Source: Verrucomicrobiota bacterium (GTDB taxonomy: Bacteria; Verrucomicrobiota; Verrucomicrobiia; Limisphaerales; CANJSG01). From it: a stretch of 38,591 nt of DNA. The position numbers were made by a program, and so were the translations under genes. Shown here one piece after another: positions 9,252-18,040 of this stretch; position 1 is the stretch's first letter; every line of letters starts with the position of its first letter. The stretch is taken from assembly GCA_947476875.1 (NCBI GenBank), contig CANJSG010000011.1, positions 1 through 38,591 on the forward strand, given 5' to 3'. Under the pieces are notes generated by a model. The model was not told the DNA's origin, searched no databases, and saw nothing but the letters and a program-made list of their open reading frames with translations.

Positions 9252-10646
9252 ATGAGCGACGGCCCCGCCACATCCCCGGCAGCGGCTGAAGCCGCCGCGC
9301 AGTTCATCCGCGACTCGCTTCCGGCCGGCGGACTCTTCGCTGACCAGCAATGGCGGGTTTCGCCCGAGCCGTTCCGCCTCGATGCGGACCTTGCCAAGGA
9401 ACTGGAATCGCTCGGGCGCGTGCTCCACCAGTTCTACAAGGCCGTCAATCTGCTCTACCGGAAGAGCGTGGATGGCAAGATGCCGGCGTGGGTGGCGCAA
9501 CTGCTGGATCAGGGAAAGCCAAGCTGGCTCGTCGAATTGCAGAGGCACGCCGCCTTCAAGAACGACACGCCGCGCGTCATCCGGCCCGACATCCTCCTGA
9601 CCGACGGCGGCTTCCACATCACGGAACTCGACAGCGTCCCCGGCGGCATCGGCCTGACGGCGTGGTTGAACGAAACCTACAGCAAGGTGGGTCAAGCCGC
9701 GCTGCGGCTTGACGCCGATTCGCAGCGCGAATCGGCCCACCCGCCAGCCGAACCTCCGAAGCTCATCGGCTCCGACCGTTCGATGCTCGATGGCTTCGCG
9801 GGCATCTTCGGTTCCGCCGAGCGGGTGAGCCTCATCGTCAGCGAGGAATCCGCCGGCTACCGGCCCGAGATGGAATGGCTCGCCAGCAAGCTCGGCCCGC
9901 GCTTCACGGTCCACGATTCACGCTTCACGGACCTCCAGGACGGCGACGCCGCCTACCGGTTCTTCGAACTCTTCGACACGGCCAACGTGCCGAACGCCCG
10001 GCCGCTCTTCGATCTCGCCGCCGAGAAACGCATCCGCCTTACGCCGCCGCCCAAGCCGATCTTCGAGGAGAAGCTGCTTTTCGCGCTGCTGTGGAACCGG
10101 AACCTCCGCAACTTCTGGCGGCAGGAACTCGGCGAGGGCTTCCTCAACCGCCTGCTCAAGCACGTGCCCTACACGTGGGTGCTCAACCCGGCGCCACTTC
10201 CTCCGAACGCCGCCTATCCGCAGCTCGACCTGACCGACTGGCAACAGCTCAAAGCCCTCTCACAACGGGAGCGCGACATGATCCTCAAAGTCTCCGGCTA
10301 TTCCGAGGAAGCCTGGGGCGCCCGCGGCGTCTATCTCGGCAGCGACCTGTCGCAGGCCGATTGGAGCGTGGCCGTGGACAAGGCGCTCGCGGCTTTCCCG
10401 CAGTCGCCGCACGTGCTCCAGCGCTTCCACAAGCCACGCGTGGTCGACTCCGCGTGGTTCGACTTCGCGACGCGGCAGCTTACGCCCATGCCCGCGCGCG
10501 TGCGGCTCTGCCCCTACTACTTCGTCCACGGCGAAGGCGACCAGGCCCGGCCGCATCTCGCCGGCGTGCTGGCCACCCTCTGCCCGGCCGACAAGAAGAT
10601 CATCCACGGCATGAAGGACGCGATCCTTGCGCCGTGCGCGGCGTAG
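9252..10646 (+). CDS. Uncharacterised protein, probable ATP-grasp-like fold
   Basis: This 464-residue protein has no signal peptide. The start at 9252, 5 bp after proA, is preferred to the in-frame upstream start inside proA. Two regions resemble ATP-grasp enzymes of the circularly permuted or glutathionylspermidine-synthase type: an acidic substrate-side motif HITELDSVPGGIGLT (about 125-139), and a C-terminal nucleotide-binding pattern with ILK, a glycine-containing loop, GVYLGSD and SPHVLQRF (about 350-405). Family members usually ligate a carboxylate to an amine or thiol. I infer the fold from motif order only; no substrate can be named. The close coupling to proA may be operonic rather than functional. 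Confidence 0.6.
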   Translation: MSDGPATSPAAAEAAAQFIRDSLPAGGLFADQQWRVSPEPFRLDADLAKELESLGRVLHQFYKAVNLLYRKSVDGKMPAWVAQLLDQGKPSWLVELQRHAAFKNDTPRVIRPDILLTDGGFHITELDSVPGGIGLTAWLNETYSKVGQAALRLDADSQRESAHPPAEPPKLIGSDRSMLDGFAGIFGSAERVSLIVSEESAGYRPEMEWLASKLGPRFTVHDSRFTDLQDGDAAYRFFELFDTANVPNARPLFDLAAEKRIRLTPPPKPIFEEKLLFALLWNRNLRNFWRQELGEGFLNRLLKHVPYTWVLNPAPLPPNAAYPQLDLTDWQQLKALSQRERDMILKVSGYSEEAWGARGVYLGSDLSQADWSVAVDKALAAFPQSPHVLQRFHKPRVVDSAWFDFATRQLTPMPARVRLCPYYFVHGEGDQARPHLAGVLATLCPADKKIIHGMKDAILAPCAA

Positions 10647-10699
10647 GAGCGGCTCGATATCCGGTTGCCCAAAGCGCGCGCCCATGTCCACCCACTTAC

Positions 10700-11335
10700 C
10701 TACTTGTTCGGCTGGGGGGTGAAGCGGAGGTAGGGCTTCACGGTGCGGAAGCCTTTCGGGAAAAGCGTCACGGCTTCGGCGTCCTTCACGGCGGGGGTGA
10801 TGATGCAGTCCTCGCCATCGACCCAGTTGGCGGGCGTGGCGACCTTGTGCTTGGCGGTGAGCTGGAGGGAATCGATCACGCGGAGGATCTCGTTGAAGTT
10901 CCGCCCGGTCGAAGCCGGATAGGTGATCATCAGCTTCACCTTCTTGTCGGGGCCGATGATGAACACGGAGCGCACGGTGGCGGTGGCGTCGGCGTTCGGG
11001 TGGATCATGTCATAGAGCATCGAGACCTTGCGGTCGGGGTCGGCGATGATGGGGAAATTCATCACCGTGCACTGGGTCTCGTTGATGTCCTTGATCCATC
11101 CATGGTGGGACTCGATGCCGTCGACGCTGATGGCGACCACCTTGACGCCGCGCTTCTCGAACTCGGGCTTGAGCTTGGAGGTCATGCCTAGCTCGGTGGT
11201 GCAGACGGGCGTGTAGTCGGCCGGATGGGAGAAGAGGACACCCCAGCCGCCGCCGAGCCATTGATGGAAGTCGATGGTGCCTTCGGTGGTCACCGCGGTG
11301 AAATTGGGAGCTTCGTCGCCGAGTCGGAGTGCCAT
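10700..11335 (-). CDS. 1-Cys peroxiredoxin (Prx6 type)
   Basis: This 211-residue thiol peroxidase reduces H2O2 and organic peroxides. The active-site motif PADYTPVCTTE has peroxidatic Cys45, and the long C-terminal half ending PYLRFTPQPNK is typical of the Prx6 subfamily. Two further cysteines occur, near 88 (ETQC) and near 176 (GEDC); the second lies in the Prx6 C-terminal domain where many homologues have another residue, so a resolving role is possible but unproven. It converges with the ATP-grasp-like gene, and a repeat-rich 259-bp space precedes its start. Confidence 0.93.
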   Translation of the reverse strand: MALRLGDEAPNFTAVTTEGTIDFHQWLGGGWGVLFSHPADYTPVCTTELGMTSKLKPEFEKRGVKVVAISVDGIESHHGWIKDINETQCTVMNFPIIADPDRKVSMLYDMIHPNADATATVRSVFIIGPDKKVKLMITYPASTGRNFNEILRVIDSLQLTAKHKVATPANWVDGEDCIITPAVKDAEAVTLFPKGFRTVKPYLRFTPQPNK

Positions 11336-11419
11336 GTTCTGGATGGGTTGATTGATCGGAATCTGTTTAGGCGCGGCAGAGTAAGGAAGGCGGGCGAGGT
11401 TTCAATAGCGGCTTTGGCG

Positions 11420-11585
11420 AGAGGAAGGCCGAAGGACGAAGGCCAAATCCCGAAAGAAGTTCGAAGCTCCAAGGACGAAGGGGAAAGCAAATCCACTTCG
11501 GGTCCGGGAGTTCGCGTTTCGGATTTTGGCCTTCTGATTTGGGGCTTCCTAAGGCCTTTGGTCTTCGAGCTTCGTCATTCGCACC
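11420..11585. repeat. Degenerate GAAGGACGAA-type inverted repeat
   Basis: The space between the metalloprotease stop and the peroxiredoxin start contains many imperfect units of the type GAAGGACGAA on one side and their complement (CTTCG, TTCGTCATTC) on the other. The clearest pair is GAAGGCCAAATCCCGAAA at 11438-11455 against the reverse complement of 11517-11534, matching at 16 of 18 positions. The whole could fold into a long imperfect hairpin. Similar low-complexity spacer repeats are known from intergenic regions of several bacterial groups. Its function is unknown; it may act as a transcription barrier or simply be a mobile-like spacer. Confidence 0.6.
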
Positions 11586-11594
11586 AGCGGCGCG

Positions 11595-14500
11595 TCAAGG
11601 CTTCGTGACTTCGAGACGGTAGAAGCGGATCGGATCCGAGGTCGGCGGACTGGTGAAGCCGTTGATCGGCCAGGCGAGTTGCCCGGCACCAGGCACTGGA
11701 GTGAACGGCTGGGTCGCGTTGGTGGCGAACGACACCGTGTAGACACGGCCTGTCACGCTGGTCCAGTCGAAGGCCACCGCTCCGGACGGCTGTTGCACCG
11801 TCAACCTGAGCGTGAGACGGCTGGCGGGATCGGTGGGATTCAGGCCGGCGAGATACGACTGCCACGCGGGAATTCCGTTGGCCCCGATCGCATCGACCGC
11901 CGACTCCGCAGGACCGTCGAACCCATATGACGCGAGCCACCAGAGAGGCGTGGGATGATTGGTGGTCACGAGCTCCGCGAATTCGGCGCGCACCGTCATG
12001 TTGGAAACCACCTTCAGGCTCAGCGGGTTCGTCGACGCAGTCACTGCGCCAGTCCAGCGGTCGAACCGGAAGTAGTTGGCCGGTGTCGCAGTCACCTGCA
12101 CGACGATGCCCGAAGCATACGAGGCGCTCACGGGCGAAACGGTGCCCCACGCCGGAACGTTGACCTGGGTGATCAGCACCACGCTGGGTGTCGTATCGAC
12201 CTCGTTGGCCAGAAGCGTGACCGCCACGAGCCCTTCGGCCGCGATCTCGAAGGTGGCGGAGCCGTTGGCCTGGTCGACGTCCGGCAACGCGTTGATGAAG
12301 ACCGACACGCCCGTAGACCAGTTGGACGCATCGAGAAAATTGGTGGCAGCACCGGACAGTTGAAGATCGGCATCACCGCCCAGCCGCGTGACCGAAACCG
12401 CGACCGGGACCGGAGGTTGTTTCGAGAGGCGGATGGCCACCGACGAACTTCTTCCCTCCTCGACTGAAAGGATGACCGGATTCACCAGCAGCGTCTGCGG
12501 GTCTTCCGGGATCGCCACGACAAAGCTTCCCAGCGCCGTCTGAGGCATGAAGTGGCTGAAGATGTCCGACACTTCCCCATCGAGGACGGTCACGGTGTAG
12601 GTGCCGTTGTTGGTGATCGACCACACCGCGTCGGGCGCCGGGATGGAGTAGGTCGCCGAGCGCGGGGAACCGTTCGGCGCCTGGTCCACCCCGAGGAAGT
12701 CGGCCTGCTGCGCGTAGCCATTCGGCCCGGTCACCACGATGTCGCCCGCACCCAGCGTCGACACGTCGACACCGGAAGCGTCGTTGTAGGTCACGGTGAA
12801 CGCGTGGGTCGATGAACCGCCCACCAGGAGATTCGCCGCTCCCAACTGCGCCAACGGCGGCGAGGTGTCGAGGTTGCCGCCGGAGAGAAGTTCCACGTCG
12901 TCGATGTTCCAGCCGATGTCGTTCTGCGACGCCCCCGAGGCAAGGCTCCAGCGAAGGCGGACGGTCGGGCTGCCGTAGGTCCATGAAGGCAGCGAATAGA
13001 CCACCTGCTGCCAAGCGGCGTCCGTGAAGGAGCTTGTGGTATTGAACAGGTTCGTCCAAGCGACGCCGTTGGTGGAGACCTCGATCCGGGCCGTGTCGCC
13101 GCTGCGGAGCCGCAGCCAGCGCTGGAACCGCAGCGTCAACGCCGTCTCGTTGCGGCAATCGATCACCGGCGTGGTCGCATAGGAGAGAGCGAGGTTGTTC
13201 GGGTAGTTCCCGGCCAGGTTGAAGGCGACGATGTTCGACCCGGTGAAACCCGCCTTCGGCGCGGTCGAGGACGTGTAGGTGGGCCGGCCATATTGCCATT
13301 GCGACTGGAAGGTCCATCCCGGGTTCGTCTCCATGGACGCAAAGTAGACGGCCCGCGGCACGGCCACGGTGAACTGGCCAAGGGTCTTCGCCGCGGCATA
13401 GGCACCGCCCGTGTTGCGCACCTGATTGGCCAGAAGCGATACGGTGTAGATCCCGTTGTCCGCCGTCGACCAGGCCACACCGTTCGGCGCGGCGACGGAA
13501 TACGTGGCGACGCGGGGAGTGCCGTTGGATCCAATGTTCACCGACACGAACGACGCCGCGGCGCTGAAGCCGTTCGTGCTCGTCACGAGAACGTCCGCCC
13601 CGTCGATGCTGCTGACATCGATCGCCAGAAGGCCGCTGTAGGTCACGTTGAAGGTGCGTGTGGCGAAGCCGTTCTGGGCGATATTCGTCACCGCCAACTC
13701 GGCCACGGGTGTCGGGACGAAGCCGGATGGAATGACCGTTCCGGTGATGAAGTATTGGCCGACCCCGCCGTAGCTCGAATACCCCGAGGGCGACGCGGAC
13801 AACGGATCACCCACCCCCACATTGCGGACGAAAAGGTAGTAGGCGCCCTCGACCAGATTGGTCTGGATGCTGGCCGCGGTCTGGTCCGCGGGATCGGAGG
13901 TCAGAAGAAGCGTCCCGGCCGCGTCGTAGAGATCGAGCGCGATGTCGACATCGCCGCCGCGGGTAATTCCGCCCGGGGTCACCCATCCGGACACGGTCAG
14001 GTCAACCGGTCCGGTTCCCGCGACGAAGGCGAACACGTCGACGTCGGTGTTCTGTTCCAGCACCCCCTTGTTGGCCGGACTCGCATTCGTCGGATCGGTT
14101 TCCGGCGTCGTCGCGACCACCGATCCATCGCCGCCGACGCTCAACTGCGAGGCGGAGCCCGCCGTGTTGCCGTGGTCGTCCGGTCGATACCCGACCTTGC
14201 CCGAGATGATCGCGAGGTCGTCCTGCGAGTTGTTGGAATGGTAGTAGTCGCCCTTCGACCATTGGCTGACGTTGCGGTTGTAGCCGGTGCCCATGATAGG
14301 ACCCCACGACGTCGGACCGGAGCCATGTCCGCCGTAGTAGTCGAGCCCGTCCGTCGTGCCGTCGTGGCTCAGGCCCATGTTGTGGCCGATCTCGTGGGAC
14401 AAGGCCTCGGCGATGTAGGATTCGCTGTTCGCGAGGTTGTTGTAGTAGATCCACGCCGGACGGGAGGTCGAGTAGGTGCTCGAGCCGAACACGTTCACGT

Positions 14501-15242
14501 AGGCCACGCCGCCCGCAGTCGCCGAGGGATTATCCAGTCCATTGACGTCCGTGTTGCGTGTGACGAGGGCTTGGGCGGTCCATCGCGTGAAGGTTGCGGG
14601 ACGTTCGGTGGTCACATCGATGTTGAACGCCGCGTAGTCCTCGGCGACCCGCTGCCAGACGCGTTTGATCGCGAGTTGCTCCGCATCGCTGAAGGTCGTG
14701 AAATCTCCGTCCGTGCTGAACGTTGTGGCAGGAATCGAAGCCCGGCCGAGCGACGTGTTCCAACTCGTGCCCGAAACGGTCTCACCGGCGAAGTTGATGT
14801 AGAGGACGTTCGTCGATCCGGGCCGGCTATGGAAAACGAGACTCGCAGGAAACGGGCTGACCGGAACGAGCGATTCCATGACTGGAACGGTCGAGCCTCC
14901 GGAGGCGCCACTGGAAAGCCCTTCGGCCGGCGGCAACGCGAAGTGGTCCTCGTAGAAGATCCCGCCCGTCTCATCGGCTCGCAGACTGACCAGGTCGAGG
15001 CCGGTGAAATGGAAACTCTGCAACCGTCCGATGGCGTTGGTCCGGGCGTTTTCAGAAAGCCGGGAAAGATCGATCCGAAGCCGGCTCACGGGAATGTCCT
15101 GCATTCCCCGGACGCTGCCCGGCCGGAACTCGCGCGTGAGCAACGAACCGGGCGACTGGGCGGCCGCGCCGGCCAAGCCACCGAGAACCCACAGGACCAC
15201 GAAGAGCGCCGCGGATTGGAGGCGAGAAAATCTGCCGGTCAT
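11595..15242 (-). CDS. Large secreted metzincin-type metalloprotease with adhesive C-terminal modules
   Basis: This 1215-residue protein starts at 15242 with a clear signal peptide (cleavage near AGAAAQ, about residue 30). The frame is open further upstream, but that part has no signal peptide. The catalytic domain has the zinc motif HEIGHNMGLSH at 283-293 (His283, Glu284, His287, His293). A pre-peptidase C-terminal-like beta domain follows at about 389-480. Two related modules of about 115 residues (about 511-630 and 795-910) flank a jelly-roll-like region (about 636-790) ending in WNIDDVELLSGG. A divergent InlB-type repeat lies at about 1027-1089, then a WWLASYGF/PAWQSYLAGLNPTDP block of a type common in verrucomicrobial exported proteins. 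It probably degrades extracellular protein; no sorting signal is obvious. Confidence 0.85.
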   Translation of the reverse strand: MTGRFSRLQSAALFVVLWVLGGLAGAAAQSPGSLLTREFRPGSVRGMQDIPVSRLRIDLSRLSENARTNAIGRLQSFHFTGLDLVSLRADETGGIFYEDHFALPPAEGLSSGASGGSTVPVMESLVPVSPFPASLVFHSRPGSTNVLYINFAGETVSGTSWNTSLGRASIPATTFSTDGDFTTFSDAEQLAIKRVWQRVAEDYAAFNIDVTTERPATFTRWTAQALVTRNTDVNGLDNPSATAGGVAYVNVFGSSTYSTSRPAWIYYNNLANSESYIAEALSHEIGHNMGLSHDGTTDGLDYYGGHGSGPTSWGPIMGTGYNRNVSQWSKGDYYHSNNSQDDLAIISGKVGYRPDDHGNTAGSASQLSVGGDGSVVATTPETDPTNASPANKGVLEQNTDVDVFAFVAGTGPVDLTVSGWVTPGGITRGGDVDIALDLYDAAGTLLLTSDPADQTAASIQTNLVEGAYYLFVRNVGVGDPLSASPSGYSSYGGVGQYFITGTVIPSGFVPTPVAELAVTNIAQNGFATRTFNVTYSGLLAIDVSSIDGADVLVTSTNGFSAAASFVSVNIGSNGTPRVATYSVAAPNGVAWSTADNGIYTVSLLANQVRNTGGAYAAAKTLGQFTVAVPRAVYFASMETNPGWTFQSQWQYGRPTYTSSTAPKAGFTGSNIVAFNLAGNYPNNLALSYATTPVIDCRNETALTLRFQRWLRLRSGDTARIEVSTNGVAWTNLFNTTSSFTDAAWQQVVYSLPSWTYGSPTVRLRWSLASGASQNDIGWNIDDVELLSGGNLDTSPPLAQLGAANLLVGGSSTHAFTVTYNDASGVDVSTLGAGDIVVTGPNGYAQQADFLGVDQAPNGSPRSATYSIPAPDAVWSITNNGTYTVTVLDGEVSDIFSHFMPQTALGSFVVAIPEDPQTLLVNPVILSVEEGRSSSVAIRLSKQPPVPVAVSVTRLGGDADLQLSGAATNFLDASNWSTGVSVFINALPDVDQANGSATFEIAAEGLVAVTLLANEVDTTPSVVLITQVNVPAWGTVSPVSASYASGIVVQVTATPANYFRFDRWTGAVTASTNPLSLKVVSNMTVRAEFAELVTTNHPTPLWWLASYGFDGPAESAVDAIGANGIPAWQSYLAGLNPTDPASRLTLRLTVQQPSGAVAFDWTSVTGRVYTVSFATNATQPFTPVPGAGQLAWPINGFTSPPTSDPIRFYRLEVTKP

Positions 15243-15461
15243 GGATCTAAGAACATAGCAGCCGTTGCGCCCGATTCTCAACCCGGCGACCCACGTCGCC
15301 AAACAAAGTCCGCAGGCTGAATTCGGCCGGCGGTGGCGGGACACCTGTTTCGACCTCCGCCACCCGATTCCGTTTAATCGGCGCAGGAATAACCGCGCTT
15401 CAGTCGGAGATTCCCGGCTTGCCGGAGGCATCGGCTCGATTTGGGGCGGAGGTGTCTCAAG
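15243..15461. promoter_or_regulatory. Upstream space of the metalloprotease gene
   Basis: This 219-bp space lies between the alpha/beta hydrolase stop and the metalloprotease start, both on the minus strand, so it probably holds the protease promoter. No convincing promoter boxes or terminator hairpin with a T-run could be recognised by eye. Confidence 0.3.
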
Positions 15462-16424
15462 TTACTTCTGGAACTTCCATCCCTTCAGCTCCAGCACGCC
15501 GTTGGTCCCTAAATCCCTGGCGAATCTCCCCTCCGCCATCCGCTGGATCCCCTGGGCGTCGGACTTGAGGGTGGCGTTCCAGAAGGCGGTGGTTCCCTGA
15601 AGGATCAGGTCGTGGTGGATCGCATCGCGCGCGGACTCGCGCAGAACTCCATCGTTTCCGCTGAAAACCATGTGGTCGCCGCCCGTCAACGTCAGCAGCA
15701 ACTGGGGCACACCGTGTATGAGGTCGAACGGCACGCGCCGATCCTTCGCGAGGGTTTCACCGACCGGGCTGTCATCGGCGGTGCCGGTCAGGTGCATCAC
15801 GGGAATCCGGACGGTGCTGAACCGTTTCTCCGTCTGCATGCGCGGCGCCATGGGGCTGAAGGCGACGGCGGCGGTGAACCGGGCGTCGGCGAAATCCCAG
15901 GTGGGAACGGGAAACGACATTCCTGCGACCGACATCGCGGTGTGGGCACCGAAGGAGTGCCCGGCGACACCGACATGCTTCAGGTCCAGCCGGCCTTTGA
16001 ACGGACCGGCGACCGCATTCAGGCGGGTGAGTTCGTTCAGGGCGAAGGAGACATCCTTGGGTCGTTCAATCGTGTTCTTCGGGTTCAAGATCGCCTCGCG
16101 GAACGATTTCACCGGGCTTTTTGCACCGCGCAGGATCTCCGCGTCGCTACCGAGGTGCTGGACATGGACGGACACGAATCCGTTGCTCGCCCAATGCCGG
16201 CCGAGATAGGCGTAGCCATCGCGGGAGCCGCCAAGCCCATGGGAGAAGATGATGACGGGCGCCGCCGAGGTGGACGAAGCAGGCAGGTAAGCCGTCACCG
16301 GAACGTCCCTTTTTCGCGCGGCATCGATCCAAGTGGCGCGCACGACCTCGACGCCGTTGGTGGCGGCCGAAGACGCAACCACCAGACCGCCCAACACAAC
16401 GAAACCGGCGAACAAACGATTCAT
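15462..16424 (-). CDS. Secreted alpha/beta hydrolase, dienelactone hydrolase or PAF-acetylhydrolase-like
   Basis: This protein is about 320 residues long. The chosen start gives an N-terminus MNRLFAGFVVLGG with a signal peptide ending near SSAA; alternatives 9 or 36 bases upstream only lengthen the n-region. The alpha/beta hydrolase motifs are IIFSHGLGGSRDGY (oxyanion region near 61-65), GHSFG with nucleophile Ser157, an acidic TADD near 215-218, and GGDHMVF with His251. The acyl or lactone substrate cannot be told from sequence. It is divergent from deoA, with about 90 bp between starts. A GGAGG lies very close to the chosen ATG, so the exact start remains uncertain. Confidence 0.8.
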   Translation of the reverse strand: MNRLFAGFVVLGGLVVASSAATNGVEVVRATWIDAARKRDVPVTAYLPASSTSAAPVIIFSHGLGGSRDGYAYLGRHWASNGFVSVHVQHLGSDAEILRGAKSPVKSFREAILNPKNTIERPKDVSFALNELTRLNAVAGPFKGRLDLKHVGVAGHSFGAHTAMSVAGMSFPVPTWDFADARFTAAVAFSPMAPRMQTEKRFSTVRIPVMHLTGTADDSPVGETLAKDRRVPFDLIHGVPQLLLTLTGGDHMVFSGNDGVLRESARDAIHHDLILQGTTAFWNATLKSDAQGIQRMAEGRFARDLGTNGVLELKGWKFQK

Positions 16425-16513
16425 CGCCTCCATGACGCAGCAGCGGGCGGAAGGTTTCAAGCCGACTCACCGGCTTGCCAACCCCGCGCCGCCCGCCTAC
16501 TCCTCGGACCGCC

Positions 16514-17782
16514 ATGAACTTCCTGCCGCTCATCGAAGCCAAACGCGACGGCGCGATTCTGACCGATGGCGAAATCGCGGAGGTCGTCGACGAATTCACC
16601 CGCGGCGCGATCCCCGACTACCAGATGGCATCGTTCCTCATGGCCGTGTTCTTCCGGGGACTCAATCCGCGCGAGACCCGGGCGCTAACGCTGGCGATGC
16701 GCGACTCGGGAACGAAGCTGAAATTTCCCAAGGACCCACGGCCGCTCGTGGACAAACACTCCACCGGCGGCGTCGGCGACAAGGTGTCGCTGCCGCTCGC
16801 GCCGTTGCTGGCGTGCCTCGGCTTCAGGGTGCCGATGATCTCCGGACGCGGCCTCGGCATCACCGGCGGAACACTCGACAAGCTGGAGTCGATCCCCGGC
16901 TTCAAAACCGGTCTTTCCGAAGGCGCGCTCGTCGACCAGGTCCAGCGTCTCGGCGTGGCCATGGGCGCACAATCGGTCACCATGGTTCCGGCTGACCGGC
17001 TCATGTATGCGTTGCGAGATGTGACCGGCACCGTGCCTTCGATTCCCCTGATCACGGCGTCGATCCTGTCGAAGAAACTTTCCGAATCGTTGGACGCACT
17101 CGTGCTCGACGTGAAGTTCGGCCGGGCCGCGTTCATGCAGACCAAGCCCCAGGCCGTCACATTGGCGGACACCATGTCCAAGCTGGCCGGCGATTGCGGC
17201 GTCGCCACGCAATCAATCCTGTCGCCCATGGACGCCCCGCTCGGCCGCTCCGCGGGCAACTGGCTGGAAGTCCGCGAATCTGTCGAATGCCTCGAGAACC
17301 GTGGCCCCGCAGATCTGCGCGCGCTGGTCATCGAGTGCGCCGCGCAACTGTTGAAGCTGACCGATCGTGCGCCCTCCCTCGTTGCCGGCCGGAAGCTGGC
17401 ATCGGACTGCCTCGCCACCGGGCAGCCCTTGAAGAAGTGGGAAGCGATGCTGGCCGCGCAAGGTGCCGACCTCGCGGCGTATCATAAGAAACTGGCCCAG
17501 GGCGACACGGCCAAATCCATCGCCGAAGTGCCGTCGACCAAGTCCGGCGTCGTCCGCGACGTCGACGCCCGCGTGATCGGGGAAGTCGTCCGCGATCTCG
17601 GCGGCGGCCGTCTGAGCAAGGGCGCGGCGGTCGACTTCGAGGTCGGAGTCGACGCCATGAAGCAGGTCGGCGAACCGATCCGAAAAGGAGAGGCGTTGGC
17701 GCGGGTGCATGTCACTGACTCCGGTGCTTCCGCCAAGGCCGTGGAGCGGGTTCGGTCGGCGTTCGTCGTCTCGCTGAGATAG
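16514..17782 (+). CDS. deoA: Thymidine/pyrimidine-nucleoside phosphorylase
   Basis: This 422-residue protein catalyses phosphorolysis of (deoxy)pyrimidine nucleosides to base and (deoxy)ribose-1-phosphate. The phosphate-binding motif KHSTGGVGDK is at 81-90, and the family blocks MISGRGLGITGGTLDKLES and ALVLDVKFGRAAFM are present. The C-terminal alpha/beta domain begins near 340. The start at 16514 is chosen because MNFLPLIEAKRDG matches the family N-terminus. The annotation does not separate thymidine phosphorylase (DeoA) from broad pyrimidine phosphorylase (Pdp). The final base of its TAG stop is also the first base of the downstream REP-like repeat. Confidence 0.93.
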   Translation: MNFLPLIEAKRDGAILTDGEIAEVVDEFTRGAIPDYQMASFLMAVFFRGLNPRETRALTLAMRDSGTKLKFPKDPRPLVDKHSTGGVGDKVSLPLAPLLACLGFRVPMISGRGLGITGGTLDKLESIPGFKTGLSEGALVDQVQRLGVAMGAQSVTMVPADRLMYALRDVTGTVPSIPLITASILSKKLSESLDALVLDVKFGRAAFMQTKPQAVTLADTMSKLAGDCGVATQSILSPMDAPLGRSAGNWLEVRESVECLENRGPADLRALVIECAAQLLKLTDRAPSLVAGRKLASDCLATGQPLKKWEAMLAAQGADLAAYHKKLAQGDTAKSIAEVPSTKSGVVRDVDARVIGEVVRDLGGGRLSKGAAVDFEVGVDAMKQVGEPIRKGEALARVHVTDSGASAKAVERVRSAFVVSLR

Positions 17783-17991
17783 GTGGCGCAGGCCTCCGGC
17801 CTGCAGTTCCGGGCGTCCCCGCCCGGGACGGTAGAACGCTCCCGACTGGAACAATCCCAACCGATAAGCCATCGATTCCACCTCGCGGAGTAGAAGACGC
17901 GCTGGCTGTTCGGAAATCATCGCTCCGTTGCCAGCCCGCTCTCCCTTTCCGGCGCGACGCCGGAAAGAGCAGGCCGGAGGCCTGCGCCACC
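17782..17991. repeat. Inverted pair of REP-like palindromes (BIME-like element)
   Basis: A perfect 23-bp inverted repeat bounds this 210-bp element (17782-17804 and 17969-17991). Each arm carries the palindrome GCAGGCC-TCC-GGCCTGC, preceded on its own strand by GTGG (17783-17786; the mirror copy at 17987-17990). This fits the REP layout of a GTRG head plus hairpin that RAYT transposases recognise. Two further hairpins lie inside: TTCCGGGCG/CGCCCGGGA at 17807-17828 with a 4-nt loop, and a perfect 10-bp stem CTTTCCGGCG/CGCCGGAAAG at 17945-17967 with a 3-nt loop. It fills most of the deoA-larB space and could stabilise or terminate the deoA transcript. No RAYT gene is in the window. Confidence 0.8.
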
Positions 17992-18040
17992 CACGGAGCT
18001 TTCCCCGTGACAGCTTCACGGCGGGTGGCACGTTCCGCGC

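Noticed and set aside
13293-15320. Plus-strand open frame of 675 codons opposite the metalloprotease gene
   Set aside because: It is antisense to a gene with a signal peptide and zinc motif, has Arg/Gly/Val-rich composition typical of GC-rich shadow frames, and shows no domain.
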